This document shows positions 35,521 to 43,885 of a stretch of DNA of 64,000 nucleotides, piece after piece. A program made the translations under genes and the position numbers. Every line of letters starts with the position of its first letter. Positions within the stretch are counted from its first letter, which is position 1. The stretch comes from Streptomyces sp. WAC 01529 (GTDB lineage: Bacteria; Actinomycetota; Actinomycetes; Streptomycetales; Streptomycetaceae): the NCBI RefSeq assembly GCF_003945545.1, contig NZ_CP029617.1:620001-684000 (forward strand), in the 5' to 3' direction. The notes beneath the pieces are model-generated. The model saw only the letters and a list, made by a program, of their open reading frames with translations. It searched no databases and was not told where the DNA came from.

Positions 35521-36714
35521 TCACCAGCGCAGTAGGACGAGTTCGGAACAGAATCCCGGCCCCATCGCCAGGAGCAGCCCCCACGTGCCGGGCTCGGGCC
35601 GACGGGACTCCCGGATGTTCTGCAGGATGTGCAGTACGGAGACGGAGGACATGTTCCCCACCGACGCCAGGGAGCGCCACGTGGGGTCGAGGGCATCGTC
35701 GGGCAGGCCGAGGGTGTCGGTGACCGCGGAGAGGATTTTGGGGCCTCCCGGGTGGCACACCCAGGTTCCGATGTCGTCGACGGTGAGGCCGTGTTCGGCC
35801 AGGAAGGCGCGCAGGTGCCCACCGAGGTGGTCCCGCACGACGCCGGGGACCGCGGCGTCGATCACGACACGGAATCCGCCGGCGCCGATGTCCCATCCCA
35901 GGAGTTGTTCGGTGTCCGGGTACAGGCGGCTGCGGGTGGCGACGACGGAGGGCCCCGCAGGCTCCGGTTCCGTGCCGCCGTGGGCTGTGCCGCTGCCGGT
36001 TGCGCCATTGCCGGTTGTGCCGCAGCCGACTGCGCCGCTGCCGCGTGCGACGAGCGCTGCCGCACCGTCGCCGAACAGGGCGCCCGCGACGAGGTTGGCG
36101 CGGGAGTCGTCGCGCTGTTGGAGCGTCAGCGAGCACAGTTCGACGGTGAGCAGGACAGCGGTGTCGTCGGGGTGCCCGCGCAGGTAGTCGTGCACCCGGG
36201 CGAGGCCGGCGGCCCCCGCCACGCAGCCCAGGCCGAAGACGGGGAGTCTCTTGATGTCGGGCCGCAGCCCTATACGCCCGGCCAGCCGGGCGTCGAGCGA
36301 CGGAGCGGCGACGCCGGTGATGGAGGCGCACACCAGCAGATCGATATCCGCCGCGTCCAGCCCCGCCTTCTTCAACGCGCCGGTGAGAGCCTCCTCGCCC
36401 AGTTCGAGACCCACCTTCAGCCACGCGTCGTTGCTCTGCCCGAAGTCGCCGAGGCCGGTGTGCGCCTCGATCGGCAGGGCGAGATGACGCGTGCGTACAC
36501 CGGCGGATGCGTGCAGACGGCGCAGCAGAGCACGGTCCGCCCCCGGGGGCAGGCACAGGTCACCGATCGGCTCGACGAGGTCGTCCTGGGGGTAACGGTG
36601 CGGGGGCAGCGCGGTGTGGACGGCCGCGATCGTGGTCGCCACGGCGGGCGCTGACGTCCGGACCGGGACAGCGGACAGGGAAGCGGCGGGGTCGACGAGC
36701 ACGGGGACACGCAT
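35521..36714 (-). CDS. srsA: Type III polyketide synthase (SrsA-like alkylresorcinol synthase)
   Basis: A 397-residue chalcone synthase-like enzyme. The catalytic triad is visible: Cys in VFGLGCVAGAAG, His in WVCHPGGPKIL and Asn in SVGNMSSVSVL, with GPGFCSE near the end. It condenses a fatty acyl starter with malonyl units to give phenolic lipids, if it acts like SrsA. An unusual 30-residue Gly/Thr-rich insertion (GCGTTGNGATGSG) sits at about residues 226-255, between GDGAAALV and PSVVATRS. ATG 36714 has GGGAGG ten bases upstream. The longer frame would run across the divergent promoter. First gene of the operon. Confidence 0.88.
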   Translation of the reverse strand: MRVPVLVDPAASLSAVPVRTSAPAVATTIAAVHTALPPHRYPQDDLVEPIGDLCLPPGADRALLRRLHASAGVRTRHLALPIEAHTGLGDFGQSNDAWLKVGLELGEEALTGALKKAGLDAADIDLLVCASITGVAAPSLDARLAGRIGLRPDIKRLPVFGLGCVAGAAGLARVHDYLRGHPDDTAVLLTVELCSLTLQQRDDSRANLVAGALFGDGAAALVARGSGAVGCGTTGNGATGSGTAHGGTEPEPAGPSVVATRSRLYPDTEQLLGWDIGAGGFRVVIDAAVPGVVRDHLGGHLRAFLAEHGLTVDDIGTWVCHPGGPKILSAVTDTLGLPDDALDPTWRSLASVGNMSSVSVLHILQNIRESRRPEPGTWGLLLAMGPGFCSELVLLRW

Positions 36715-36759
36715 GCCGGTAATGCCTCCCGCACCGGCGGCACTGATTACCTTGCCCAC

Positions 36760-37620
36760 GTGTCTCTCCACCCATCTGGAGTTCTCTCGCGCACGACACG
36801 CCGTGCTCCGGCGCTGCTGCGCTCTTGTCACCCGGGGCCGGCGCTCGCCGTGACGGTCTTCGTGACGGCCCTGGCCGTGGCGGCGGGCCGAGGGGCGGCG
36901 GGGTCGGTGGCGGTGGCCGCGGCCGTGCTGGCCGGTCAGCTCTCCGTGGGCTGGTGCAACGACGCGGCCGACGCGCGGCGCGACACGGTGTGCGAGCGCC
37001 GCGACAAGCCGGTGGCCACCGGCGAACTCTCCTCCCGGGCCGTAGCGCTCGCGGCCGGGACGGCGCTGACGCTGTGCGTGCCGCTGTCACTGCTGAGCGG
37101 CGCCGCCGCGGGAGCGGCGCACCTGGGCATGGTCGCCGCGGGATGGGCCTACAACCTGAGGTTGAAGCACACGGTGCTCTCGCCGCTGCCCTATGCCACG
37201 GCCTTCGGCGCGCTGCCGGCCTTCGTCACTCTCGGCCTGCCCACGCCGTCCTGGCCCGCCTGGTGGGCGGTGACCGCGGGGGCGTTGCTGGGGGTGGGGG
37301 CGCACTTGGTGAACGTCCTTCCCGACATCGAGGACGATCTCGCGACCGGTGTACGCGGAGCGCCGCAGCGGCTGGGCCGTCCGGCCTGCCGGTGGCTGGC
37401 CCCCTTCGTGATGCTGGCGGCCGTGGGCGTGCTCGTCGCGGGGGCGCCCGGGGCAGGAGGGATCCCCGATCGGGTACTGGCGACGGCCGCAGTGATCGTC
37501 GCCGTCACGGGTACGGCCCTGCCGTCGGGGGCGCGGAGCCGATGGCCGTTCCGGGCGGCGATCGTGGCGTCCGGCATGGCGGTGGCGCTGCTGTTGCTAC
37601 GAGGTTCGGACATGGCATGA
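36760..37620 (+). CDS. UbiA-family prenyltransferase-like membrane protein
   Basis: A 286-residue protein with about eight hydrophobic helices and both Asp motifs of UbiA prenyltransferases: CNDAADARRDTVCERRDKPV (NDxxDxxxD) and VLPDIEDDLATG (DxxxD). These bind a prenyl diphosphate through magnesium. It is divergent from the srsA-like gene, with about 45 bases between starts, so it may be co-regulated and might prenylate a phenolic product, or it may belong with the DUF2071 gene downstream. GTG 36760 opens the frame and its ribosome site is weak; a later start is possible. Confidence 0.82.
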   Translation: MSLHPSGVLSRTTRRAPALLRSCHPGPALAVTVFVTALAVAAGRGAAGSVAVAAAVLAGQLSVGWCNDAADARRDTVCERRDKPVATGELSSRAVALAAGTALTLCVPLSLLSGAAAGAAHLGMVAAGWAYNLRLKHTVLSPLPYATAFGALPAFVTLGLPTPSWPAWWAVTAGALLGVGAHLVNVLPDIEDDLATGVRGAPQRLGRPACRWLAPFVMLAAVGVLVAGAPGAGGIPDRVLATAAVIVAVTGTALPSGARSRWPFRAAIVASGMAVALLLLRGSDMA

Positions 37621-37692
37621 CCCCGGGCGCCCCGGCCAGGCAGGGCGGGTGCTGTGCGTTTCCGGTCGCCACACCTGGGGCATGGGCTCCAT

Positions 37693-38493
37693 ATGGTGGG
37701 ATATCGGGCGAATCCCCGGGTGCGTCTGCCCGCGCTGCGGGCCGCGTGGCTGACGCAGACTTTCGTCCACTGGCCCTTCCGGCCGGAGGCCGTGCGGCCT
37801 CTGGTGCCCGAGGACTTGGCCTTGGACGAGTACGAGGGGGCCGCCTGGGTGGGACTCACGCCCTTTGTCATGGCGGGGGTGCGCCCGCCCGGGACCCCCA
37901 GGGCGCTGCCCGGACTCCCGGCCTTCGCGGAGACCAACCTGCGGACCTACGTCCGCCACCGGAACGGGCGGGACGGGCTGTGGTTCCTGTCCCTGGAGGT
38001 CGCCTGCCCCCTGATGGTGGCGGCCCGGGCCGTCGGTGCGCCGTACCACCCGGGCACTCTCAGCGTGTCCGTGAGCGGGAACACCGTCACGTACGCGGGT
38101 GCGCGGTGGGCCGACGGGGCTTCCTACCGCATGGTCGTCCGCCACGGCGACCCGGTCCGGGCGGCGGAGAGAGACGTCTGGATGACCGCGCGCCGGCGGG
38201 CGTACACGCGCCGACTGGGCATGCTCTGGGAGACCCCTGTCGAGCACGAGCCGTGGCCGCTGGCCGAGGCCGCCGTCGAGGTGCTGGAGGAGACACTGAC
38301 GACCGCAGCGGGCCTTCCCGCCCCTCTCGGCGATCCCGTGGTGCACTTCTCGCGAGGAGTCAGGGATGTGCGCCTCGGGCCCTCCCGTCCGTCGCGGTGG
38401 GCTCTCGCTGATCGCGGGCGGCCGCCGCGCCGTCGTAACGCCGGGGCACCTCGAGGTTCTACGAGCAGAGACCAGTGGGATGGAGCCGGATGA
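37693..38493 (+). CDS. DUF2071 (YqjF-like) protein
   Basis: A 266-residue protein of the DUF2071 family, which adopts an acetoacetate decarboxylase-like fold with no known reaction in most members. Segments are WLTQTFVHWPFRPEAVRPLVP, EGAAWVGLTPFVMAG, FAETNLRTYVRH and GLWFLSLEVACPLMV. The C-terminal 40 residues are Arg/Gly-rich and look disordered. I start at the ATG at 37693, where similarity begins; a GTG at 37654 with AGGGCGGG upstream would add 13 residues. Its last codon overlaps the start of the next gene (ATGA). Confidence 0.75.
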   Translation: MVGYRANPRVRLPALRAAWLTQTFVHWPFRPEAVRPLVPEDLALDEYEGAAWVGLTPFVMAGVRPPGTPRALPGLPAFAETNLRTYVRHRNGRDGLWFLSLEVACPLMVAARAVGAPYHPGTLSVSVSGNTVTYAGARWADGASYRMVVRHGDPVRAAERDVWMTARRRAYTRRLGMLWETPVEHEPWPLAEAAVEVLEETLTTAAGLPAPLGDPVVHFSRGVRDVRLGPSRPSRWALADRGRPPRRRNAGAPRGSTSRDQWDGAG

Positions 38494-39122
38494 GACCCAG
38501 CAGAGTCAGGCGGCGCCCGCTGCTGCGCTTCGAGGGATGGATCGCGGGCATGGGCACCTCGTCCGGGACCCGCATCGTGCTCGGCCACTGGCCCCGGTCG
38601 CCGTTCGGGCCGTTCAGCGATGTGATGCTCGAACGGGCCGACGGGGAGCGGCTCTTGCTGGCCCCCACGCAGGAGACGGCGGACTTTGTCGGCGGCACCT
38701 ACACCTTCGACACCGTACGCGTTGTCCCGGTAGAGGTCGGCCGCGCCGCCGGTTCGTGGACCGTGGCCGCCGGACCACTCGACTTGCGCTTCACCACCGG
38801 CCGGCGAGGGCTCCTCGGGCTACTGCTGCGCGCCGTTCCCGGCGCGCTCGCCCGCCGTCCGGCGTGGAGCGCGCTGACGGACCGGTTCGCCGGCCTGCTG
38901 CTGCCCGGGGTTCGAACCCGCGGCAGCACCATCGGGGGACGTCGTGAGTGGTACGGGGCCCGGGACCTGCGGCCGATCCGCGCGGTGACGGCGGCCTTCG
39001 AGGGCACCGATCTCGGTGCGTTGGCCCCCGTTGAACCGCCCGTGCGCTTCGGGTTCAGCTCGGTGCCGAGAAATCCTGCCGTCACCCGGGTCACCACCAC
39101 GATCGCGCTCGGACCCGAGTAG
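38490..39122 (+). CDS. Conserved hypothetical protein coupled to DUF2071
   Basis: A 210-residue protein without signal peptide or membrane helix. I do not recognise the family. It is basic at the N-terminus (RPSRVRRRPLLRFEGW) and rich in beta-forming segments (GTRIVLGHWP, TYTFDTVRVVPVEV). ATG 38490 overlaps the DUF2071 stop (ATGA), so the two are co-translated and probably work together. The frame shows strong third-position GC bias and is very likely real. Confidence 0.7.
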   Translation: MRPSRVRRRPLLRFEGWIAGMGTSSGTRIVLGHWPRSPFGPFSDVMLERADGERLLLAPTQETADFVGGTYTFDTVRVVPVEVGRAAGSWTVAAGPLDLRFTTGRRGLLGLLLRAVPGALARRPAWSALTDRFAGLLLPGVRTRGSTIGGRREWYGARDLRPIRAVTAAFEGTDLGALAPVEPPVRFGFSSVPRNPAVTRVTTTIALGPE

Positions 39123-39318
39123 GGGTGGCCCGGGCGCCTGGTGCTGGGCCGCAGCCACCGGTCAAGGCTCGGACAGTGCCGACTCGAAGGAGCATCTTCC
39201 CGCCGTTGGGCCGGGTGGACGTGACGCCCCATCAGAGTCGACGCGGCCGGGACAGCGCGTTGAATCCGCGCGAGTCCCAGAACCTCCCGTCCAATGACCT
39301 CGGTCCGCTCATACGCAC

Positions 39319-39353
39319 CGCGGGCGGGGGCGCATGGCCCGCTTCCCCCCGCG
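39319..39353. terminator. Hairpin between convergent genes
   Basis: CGCGGG plus GGG (39319-39330, one bulged C) can pair with CCCCCCGCG (39345-39353), with a smaller GCGGGC/GCCCGC alternative inside. It lies just beyond the stop of the leftward protease gene and downstream of the rightward hypothetical. A candidate bidirectional terminator without U tract. Confidence 0.45.
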
Positions 39354-39354
39354 C

Positions 39355-40488
39355 TCAGCCGTCACCGGCGGTGATCTCGGCGCCGACCGCGGCCAGCGCC
39401 GTGGTGACGGGCTGGAAGAACGTCTCGCCGCCCGCCGTGCAGTCGCCGCTGCCGCCCGAGGTGAGGCCGATCGCGCTGCCGTCGCGGGTGAACAGCGAGC
39501 CCCCGCTGTCTCCCGGCTCGGCGCAGACGTCGGTCTGGATGAGCCCGGTGACAGTGCCTTCCGGGTAGTTCACCGTGGCGTTGAGCCCGGTGACCACTCC
39601 CTCTCGCAGCCCGGTCGTGCTGCCCATGCGGGCCACTTCCAGCCCGACCGCCGCGTCGGCGGCCCGAACGATCTGAGTGGTCTGGCCGTCACCCGTATCG
39701 ACCACTCCCGGCGCGGCCGCGGCCGGATCGTCGTACGTGACGAGCGCGAAGTCACCGTCCCCTGGGAACGTGGCCGCCTGGACGGTGCCGATGGGCGCCC
39801 CGTTCGGGTCCTCCGACCACTGCTGGGCGGCGACGCCGCAGTGTCCCGCCGTGAGGAAGCCGGGGCTCCCGTCCTCGGCCGTCACGTTGAACCCGAGCGA
39901 GCAGCGCGCGCCGCCTCCGAAGATGGCGTCACCGCCCGAGGCGAAGAGCTTGAACTCTCCCGCGGACTTCTCGATGCGGGCCACTCCCGTGCCGAGCGAC
40001 GCGACGGTCGCCTCCAGCCTGCCCCACTTCTTCCCGGTGACCGTGCGGTCGGCCGTGACCAGGATCTGATTGGTCCTGGGGTCGGTGGCCCACGCGGTCC
40101 CCGGCACGTCGGCCCGGCCGGCCAGCGTCCGCGTGGCAGCCCCCAGTGTGTCCGCGCTGTTGCGGACGCTGCGCGGCACCGCCCCGGCTTTGCGCACCCG
40201 CGCCTTCGCGTCCTCGTCGTCGCCCACGACGTTGACGACGAGTCGTCGCTCGTCCCCGTCGTAGAACGCTCCGCCATATGCGTCGCCGAGCCGGGGGGCC
40301 AATCGCTCGGCGAGCCGTGTCGCCGACGCCGCGCTGACCTGTTGTGCTTGTGCCGCGGGCCCCGCGGCACCCTCCGCCCCGGGCTCCGCAGCACCGGCGT
40401 GCTGCAACAGGACACCCACCGTGGCCGCGCCCATCGCCGCGGCTCCGGCCAGAACGGCCTTTCGCTTGGGTATTCGCTTGTGCCTCAA
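39355..40488 (-). CDS. Secreted streptogrisin/alpha-lytic-type serine protease with propeptide
   Basis: A 377-residue preproprotease of family S1. A signal peptide (KRIPKRKAVLAGAAAMGAATVGVLLQ) is followed by a propeptide of roughly 150 residues that acts as folding chaperone in this family. The mature domain has the triad His in LTAGHCG, Asp in DGDFALVTYD and Ser in EPGDSGGSLF. The TTG at 40488 is strongly supported: GGAGG lies seven bases upstream and no ATG fits. The product is exported and matures by self-cleavage. It stands alone, divergent from the PAS/SpoIIE gene. Confidence 0.88.
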   Translation of the reverse strand: MRHKRIPKRKAVLAGAAAMGAATVGVLLQHAGAAEPGAEGAAGPAAQAQQVSAASATRLAERLAPRLGDAYGGAFYDGDERRLVVNVVGDDEDAKARVRKAGAVPRSVRNSADTLGAATRTLAGRADVPGTAWATDPRTNQILVTADRTVTGKKWGRLEATVASLGTGVARIEKSAGEFKLFASGGDAIFGGGARCSLGFNVTAEDGSPGFLTAGHCGVAAQQWSEDPNGAPIGTVQAATFPGDGDFALVTYDDPAAAAPGVVDTGDGQTTQIVRAADAAVGLEVARMGSTTGLREGVVTGLNATVNYPEGTVTGLIQTDVCAEPGDSGGSLFTRDGSAIGLTSGGSGDCTAGGETFFQPVTTALAAVGAEITAGDG

Positions 40489-40644
40489 CTCGTCGCCTCC
40501 TGTGGGAATGCAGAGTCCGCTCGCCGACCGGAGCCGGAAACGCGTTCGGTCCCTGGATACGGACGGGACACGAGTTGCGTTCAACTTGTGCCCGTCTCGG
40601 GGACGGTCGATTCTGTAGGGGATGAACGGGGCTGGTGTGGCGTC

Positions 40645-43098
40645 ATGACTGCATGGAATGCGGAGCAGAGTGCTGACTTTCGTGGTCCCCTCGACGTCAC
40701 AAGGGCGGCCACCGCGGTCGTCGACGCGCGGAGCGTGGTCATCGGGTGGAGCCCGGCGGCGGAGCGGCTGCTCGGGTACCGGCCGCAGGAGATCGTCGGT
40801 CGGCCGCTGGCCACGCTGCTGCTGTCACCCGATCCGGCGTCCTCCGCCCTTCCGCCCCCGCCCGAGTTCCTGGGGAACGAGATCTGCCTCGCCCGGCACC
40901 GGGACGGGCGAGAGCTGGTGGTGGCCACCGCGGTGTGTGCCCTGGCGGGCGCCGGGGACGCGATGCGGGTCGTCGTCGTCACGGAGCTGCGGGACCTGCG
41001 GCTGTGGGAGTCCCGCCTCGCCCTGCTGCACGGACTGGCCACCCGGTCGCCCGTAGGCCTCGCCATCTATGACACCGACCTCCGTCTGACCTGGTGCAAC
41101 GCGGCGTACGAAGGGGACATGGGGCGCCCGTTCGCCGAGTTCCGCGGCGCTCGGGCCGATGAGCTGTACTCCGAGGGGAAGTTCGTCAGCAAAGGGCATC
41201 CGCCCACCCTCGACGCGGTCATGCGGCACGTACTGGAGACGGGCGAGTCATTCCTCGATCTGCACTTCCAGGGGCGGCCGCCGAGCGATCCGGAGACCGA
41301 CCACCTGTGGTCCTGTGCCTACTACCGGCTCCAGGACGCCGACGGACACGTGTTCGGAGTGTGCGAGGACGCGTTCGACATCTCCGACCGCTACAAGGCC
41401 CAGCGGCGGCTCGCCCTGCTCGTCGAAGCGGGCCGCGGGATCGGGGCCGCCCTCGATGTGGTGGTCACCGCCGAGAAGATCACCGAGGTGGCGGTGCCGG
41501 AGTTCGCCGCGACGGTGACGGTCGACCTCGCGAGGGCGGTACTGGAGGGCGAGGTCCCGGCCACCAGCGGCGCGGCGGCGATGTCTCTGGTACGGGTCGC
41601 CCGCTACTCCGCCGAAAAAGCCGAGGGGGCCAAGACGGCCGAGGCGACCGGCCAGGAGAAGGCGGAACGGCGGCCTCCGCCCGTGGAGTACCCGTCCGGT
41701 TCGCCGCAGGACCGCAGCCTCTCCTCAGGCGGCCTCGTGCTCGACGACACGACCCTGGTGGTGCCGCTGCGGGCCGGGAACAGCATCCTGGGGCTCGTCA
41801 CCTTCATGCGCGACGCCGGTACGGCCACCTTCGACAGCGGGGAGGTGGCGCTGGCCGACGAGCTGGTCGCCCGTACGGCCGTATCCATCGACAACGCCCG
41901 CCGCTTCACCCGTGAGCGCACCGCGTCCCTCGCCCTCCAGCGCCAGTTGCTGCCGCGCCAGGTGCCGGAGCAGTCGGCGGTCGACCTGGCCTACCGCTAC
42001 CTCCCCACGGACGACGTGACGGGGGTCGGCGGTGACTGGTTCGACGTCATCCCGCTCTCCGGGACCCGGGTCGGACTCGTGGTCGGGGACGTGGTCGGCC
42101 ACGGTCTGCAGGCGGCCGCCACCATGGGGCGGCTACGGACGACCGTGCGCGCGTTCGCCCAGATGGACATGGATCCCGTCGAGCTGCTGTCGCGGCTCGA
42201 CGATCTGGTGGCGCAGTCGGCGGACGAGCAGTGGGGGGACCCTGGCACGTCCGGCGACGCCTACGCGGATGTGACGACCGGGGCGACCTGTCTCTACGCG
42301 GTCTACGACCCGGTCTCGCGGCGCTGCGTCATGGCCAGAGCCGGGCATCTGCCGCCCGCGGTCGTCGACCCGGACGGGCGGCTGTCCTTCCCGGACCTGC
42401 CGGCCGGTCCGCCCCTGGGCCTCGGCGGCCTGCCCTTCGAGTCCCTGGAGGTCGAGCTGCCGGTGGGCAGTCTGCTGGCTCTCTTCACCGACGGCCTGGT
42501 CGAGGCCCGTGACCGCGACATCGATCACGGACTCGACACCCTGGGGCGCGTACTGAGCGACCGGCACGCCTCACTCGAAGACCTCTGCGACCGGGCGGTG
42601 GCGGAACTGCTGCCGGACGGCTCGACGGCCGACGACACCGCCCTGCTCCTCGTCCGTACCCGCCAACTCGACACTTCGCGGGTCGCCGACTGGGAGCTGC
42701 CCGCGCGGCCGGTCTCCGCGGGCCGCGCCCGGGAGCTGGCCACCCAGCAGCTGCACGAATGGGGCCTCGGGGAGCTGTCGTTCGCGACCGAGCTGGTCGT
42801 CAGCGAGCTGGTGACCAACGCGGTCAGATACGCCGAAGGCCCTATCCAGGTACGCCTCATCCGTGACCGCACCCTCCTGTGCGAGGTCTCGGACCGGGGC
42901 CACACCTCACCGCACCTGCGCCACAGCGGTGAGGACGACGAGGGCGGGCGCGGCCTGTTCATCGTCGCGCAGCTCGTCCAGCGGTGGGGAACGCGCTACA
43001 CCCGCTCCGGCAAGACCATCTGGACCGAACAGGCCTTCCCTACGAGCCCTACGAGCCCTACGAGCCCCGCGAGCCCTACGAGTCGATGTGCGCCCTGA
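40645..43098 (+). CDS. PAS-PAS-GAF-SpoIIE phosphatase with HATPase domain
   Basis: An 817-residue regulator. Two PAS-like regions (about residues 20-110 and 130-250) are followed by a GAF region (265-430), a PP2C/SpoIIE phosphatase (455-680; VGGDWFDVIPL, GDVVGHGLQAA, FTDGLVEARD, DDTALLLVR) and a C-terminal anti-sigma-type kinase domain (690-800; ELVVSELVTNAVRYA, GGRGLFIVAQLVQRWG). Streptomyces has many such proteins, which control anti-anti-sigma switches. The GAF region contains an extended charged insert (EKAEGAKTAEATGQEKAE). The tail is a short PTSPTSPTS repeat. ATG 40645 starts the first PAS; the longer frame is antisense to the protease. Its last 23 bases overlap the convergent lipase gene. 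Confidence 0.9.
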   Translation: MTAWNAEQSADFRGPLDVTRAATAVVDARSVVIGWSPAAERLLGYRPQEIVGRPLATLLLSPDPASSALPPPPEFLGNEICLARHRDGRELVVATAVCALAGAGDAMRVVVVTELRDLRLWESRLALLHGLATRSPVGLAIYDTDLRLTWCNAAYEGDMGRPFAEFRGARADELYSEGKFVSKGHPPTLDAVMRHVLETGESFLDLHFQGRPPSDPETDHLWSCAYYRLQDADGHVFGVCEDAFDISDRYKAQRRLALLVEAGRGIGAALDVVVTAEKITEVAVPEFAATVTVDLARAVLEGEVPATSGAAAMSLVRVARYSAEKAEGAKTAEATGQEKAERRPPPVEYPSGSPQDRSLSSGGLVLDDTTLVVPLRAGNSILGLVTFMRDAGTATFDSGEVALADELVARTAVSIDNARRFTRERTASLALQRQLLPRQVPEQSAVDLAYRYLPTDDVTGVGGDWFDVIPLSGTRVGLVVGDVVGHGLQAAATMGRLRTTVRAFAQMDMDPVELLSRLDDLVAQSADEQWGDPGTSGDAYADVTTGATCLYAVYDPVSRRCVMARAGHLPPAVVDPDGRLSFPDLPAGPPLGLGGLPFESLEVELPVGSLLALFTDGLVEARDRDIDHGLDTLGRVLSDRHASLEDLCDRAVAELLPDGSTADDTALLLVRTRQLDTSRVADWELPARPVSAGRARELATQQLHEWGLGELSFATELVVSELVTNAVRYAEGPIQVRLIRDRTLLCEVSDRGHTSPHLRHSGEDDEGGRGLFIVAQLVQRWGTRYTRSGKTIWTEQAFPTSPTSPTSPASPTSRCAP

Positions 43099-43750
43099 CT
43101 TGGCGGTAGACGCCCGCGTCGGTGTGCACCCGGGTGTGGGAGAGGCAGCCGGTCTTCGTGTTGGCCGCGCCGGTCAAGGGAGTGCTGGCCTGGGGGACGA
43201 TCTGGTCGCACTCCGAGGACCACGTGGCGTAGCGGACTTTGCCGGGGGTCTCGTCGCCGGCGTTGAGGCTGGTGAGGAAGGCGGAGTTCGGGCGCATCTC
43301 GACGCAGGAGGGACTGCCGCACCAGCGGGCCATGTCGGTGCCGTGGTTGGGGCCGGCCAGGGACACGAACGCGTCGACCTTCTTGCGGACACCGCCGGAC
43401 TTCTTGAGGTGGTGGCGGGAGGGCAGGGCGCCCATCGAGTGGGTGACGAGGTCGACCTTCTTGGCCCCGGTGGCCTTCAGGACGCGGTCGATCTCCTGGG
43501 CGAGCCTGGTGGCGGTGGTGGCGTTGGACTGGGCGGTGTCGTAGCTCCACTGGTCCAGGCGGGCCTTCGGCCATCCGTCGGCGCGGAAGCGGTCGGCCAT
43601 GGCGTTCCAGGTGGAGCCGTTGGAGCCGTAGCCGTGCACGAACACGACCGGGTCGGGGTGCGGCGCCGCGGTCTGCGCGGCGGCGGGCAGAGGGAAGAGC
43701 GGCACCGCGCCCAGGACGAACGCGGGGACGGTGCGCAGCAAGTTCTTCAT
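43076..43750 (-). CDS. Secreted lipase/esterase (alpha/beta hydrolase)
   Basis: A 224-residue secreted hydrolase. A signal peptide (LLRTVPAFVLGAVPLFPLPAAAQ) precedes VVFVHGYGSNGSTW (oxyanion motif) and the nucleophile Ser in LVTHSMGALPSR. The expected Asp is in SSECDQIVP and the His in LSHTRVHTDAG. Four Cys residues probably form disulfides, as in class-I.7-type Streptomyces lipases. ATG 43750 is preceded by a GTG; either could serve. The 3' end overlaps the convergent SpoIIE gene by 23 bases, an uncommon arrangement. Confidence 0.85.
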   Translation of the reverse strand: MKNLLRTVPAFVLGAVPLFPLPAAAQTAAPHPDPVVFVHGYGSNGSTWNAMADRFRADGWPKARLDQWSYDTAQSNATTATRLAQEIDRVLKATGAKKVDLVTHSMGALPSRHHLKKSGGVRKKVDAFVSLAGPNHGTDMARWCGSPSCVEMRPNSAFLTSLNAGDETPGKVRYATWSSECDQIVPQASTPLTGAANTKTGCLSHTRVHTDAGVYRQVRAHIDS

Positions 43751-43885
43751 CACGGGACGGTTCTAGCTCCCGGGCCCGCGCGACGGCGGGCACAGGAGCG
43801 TGCACTCACCCGCACGGGGGCACAGTTTCACCGCAGAACCGTCACGGCTGGCCCCCTCCGCCCCCTCTACCGGGCCGGACCGGAT

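Noticed and set aside
40070..40625. Plus-strand start of the SpoIIE gene at 39334
   Set aside because: The extra 437 codons are antisense to the protease, have no PAS similarity and lie upstream of a good ATG at 40645.
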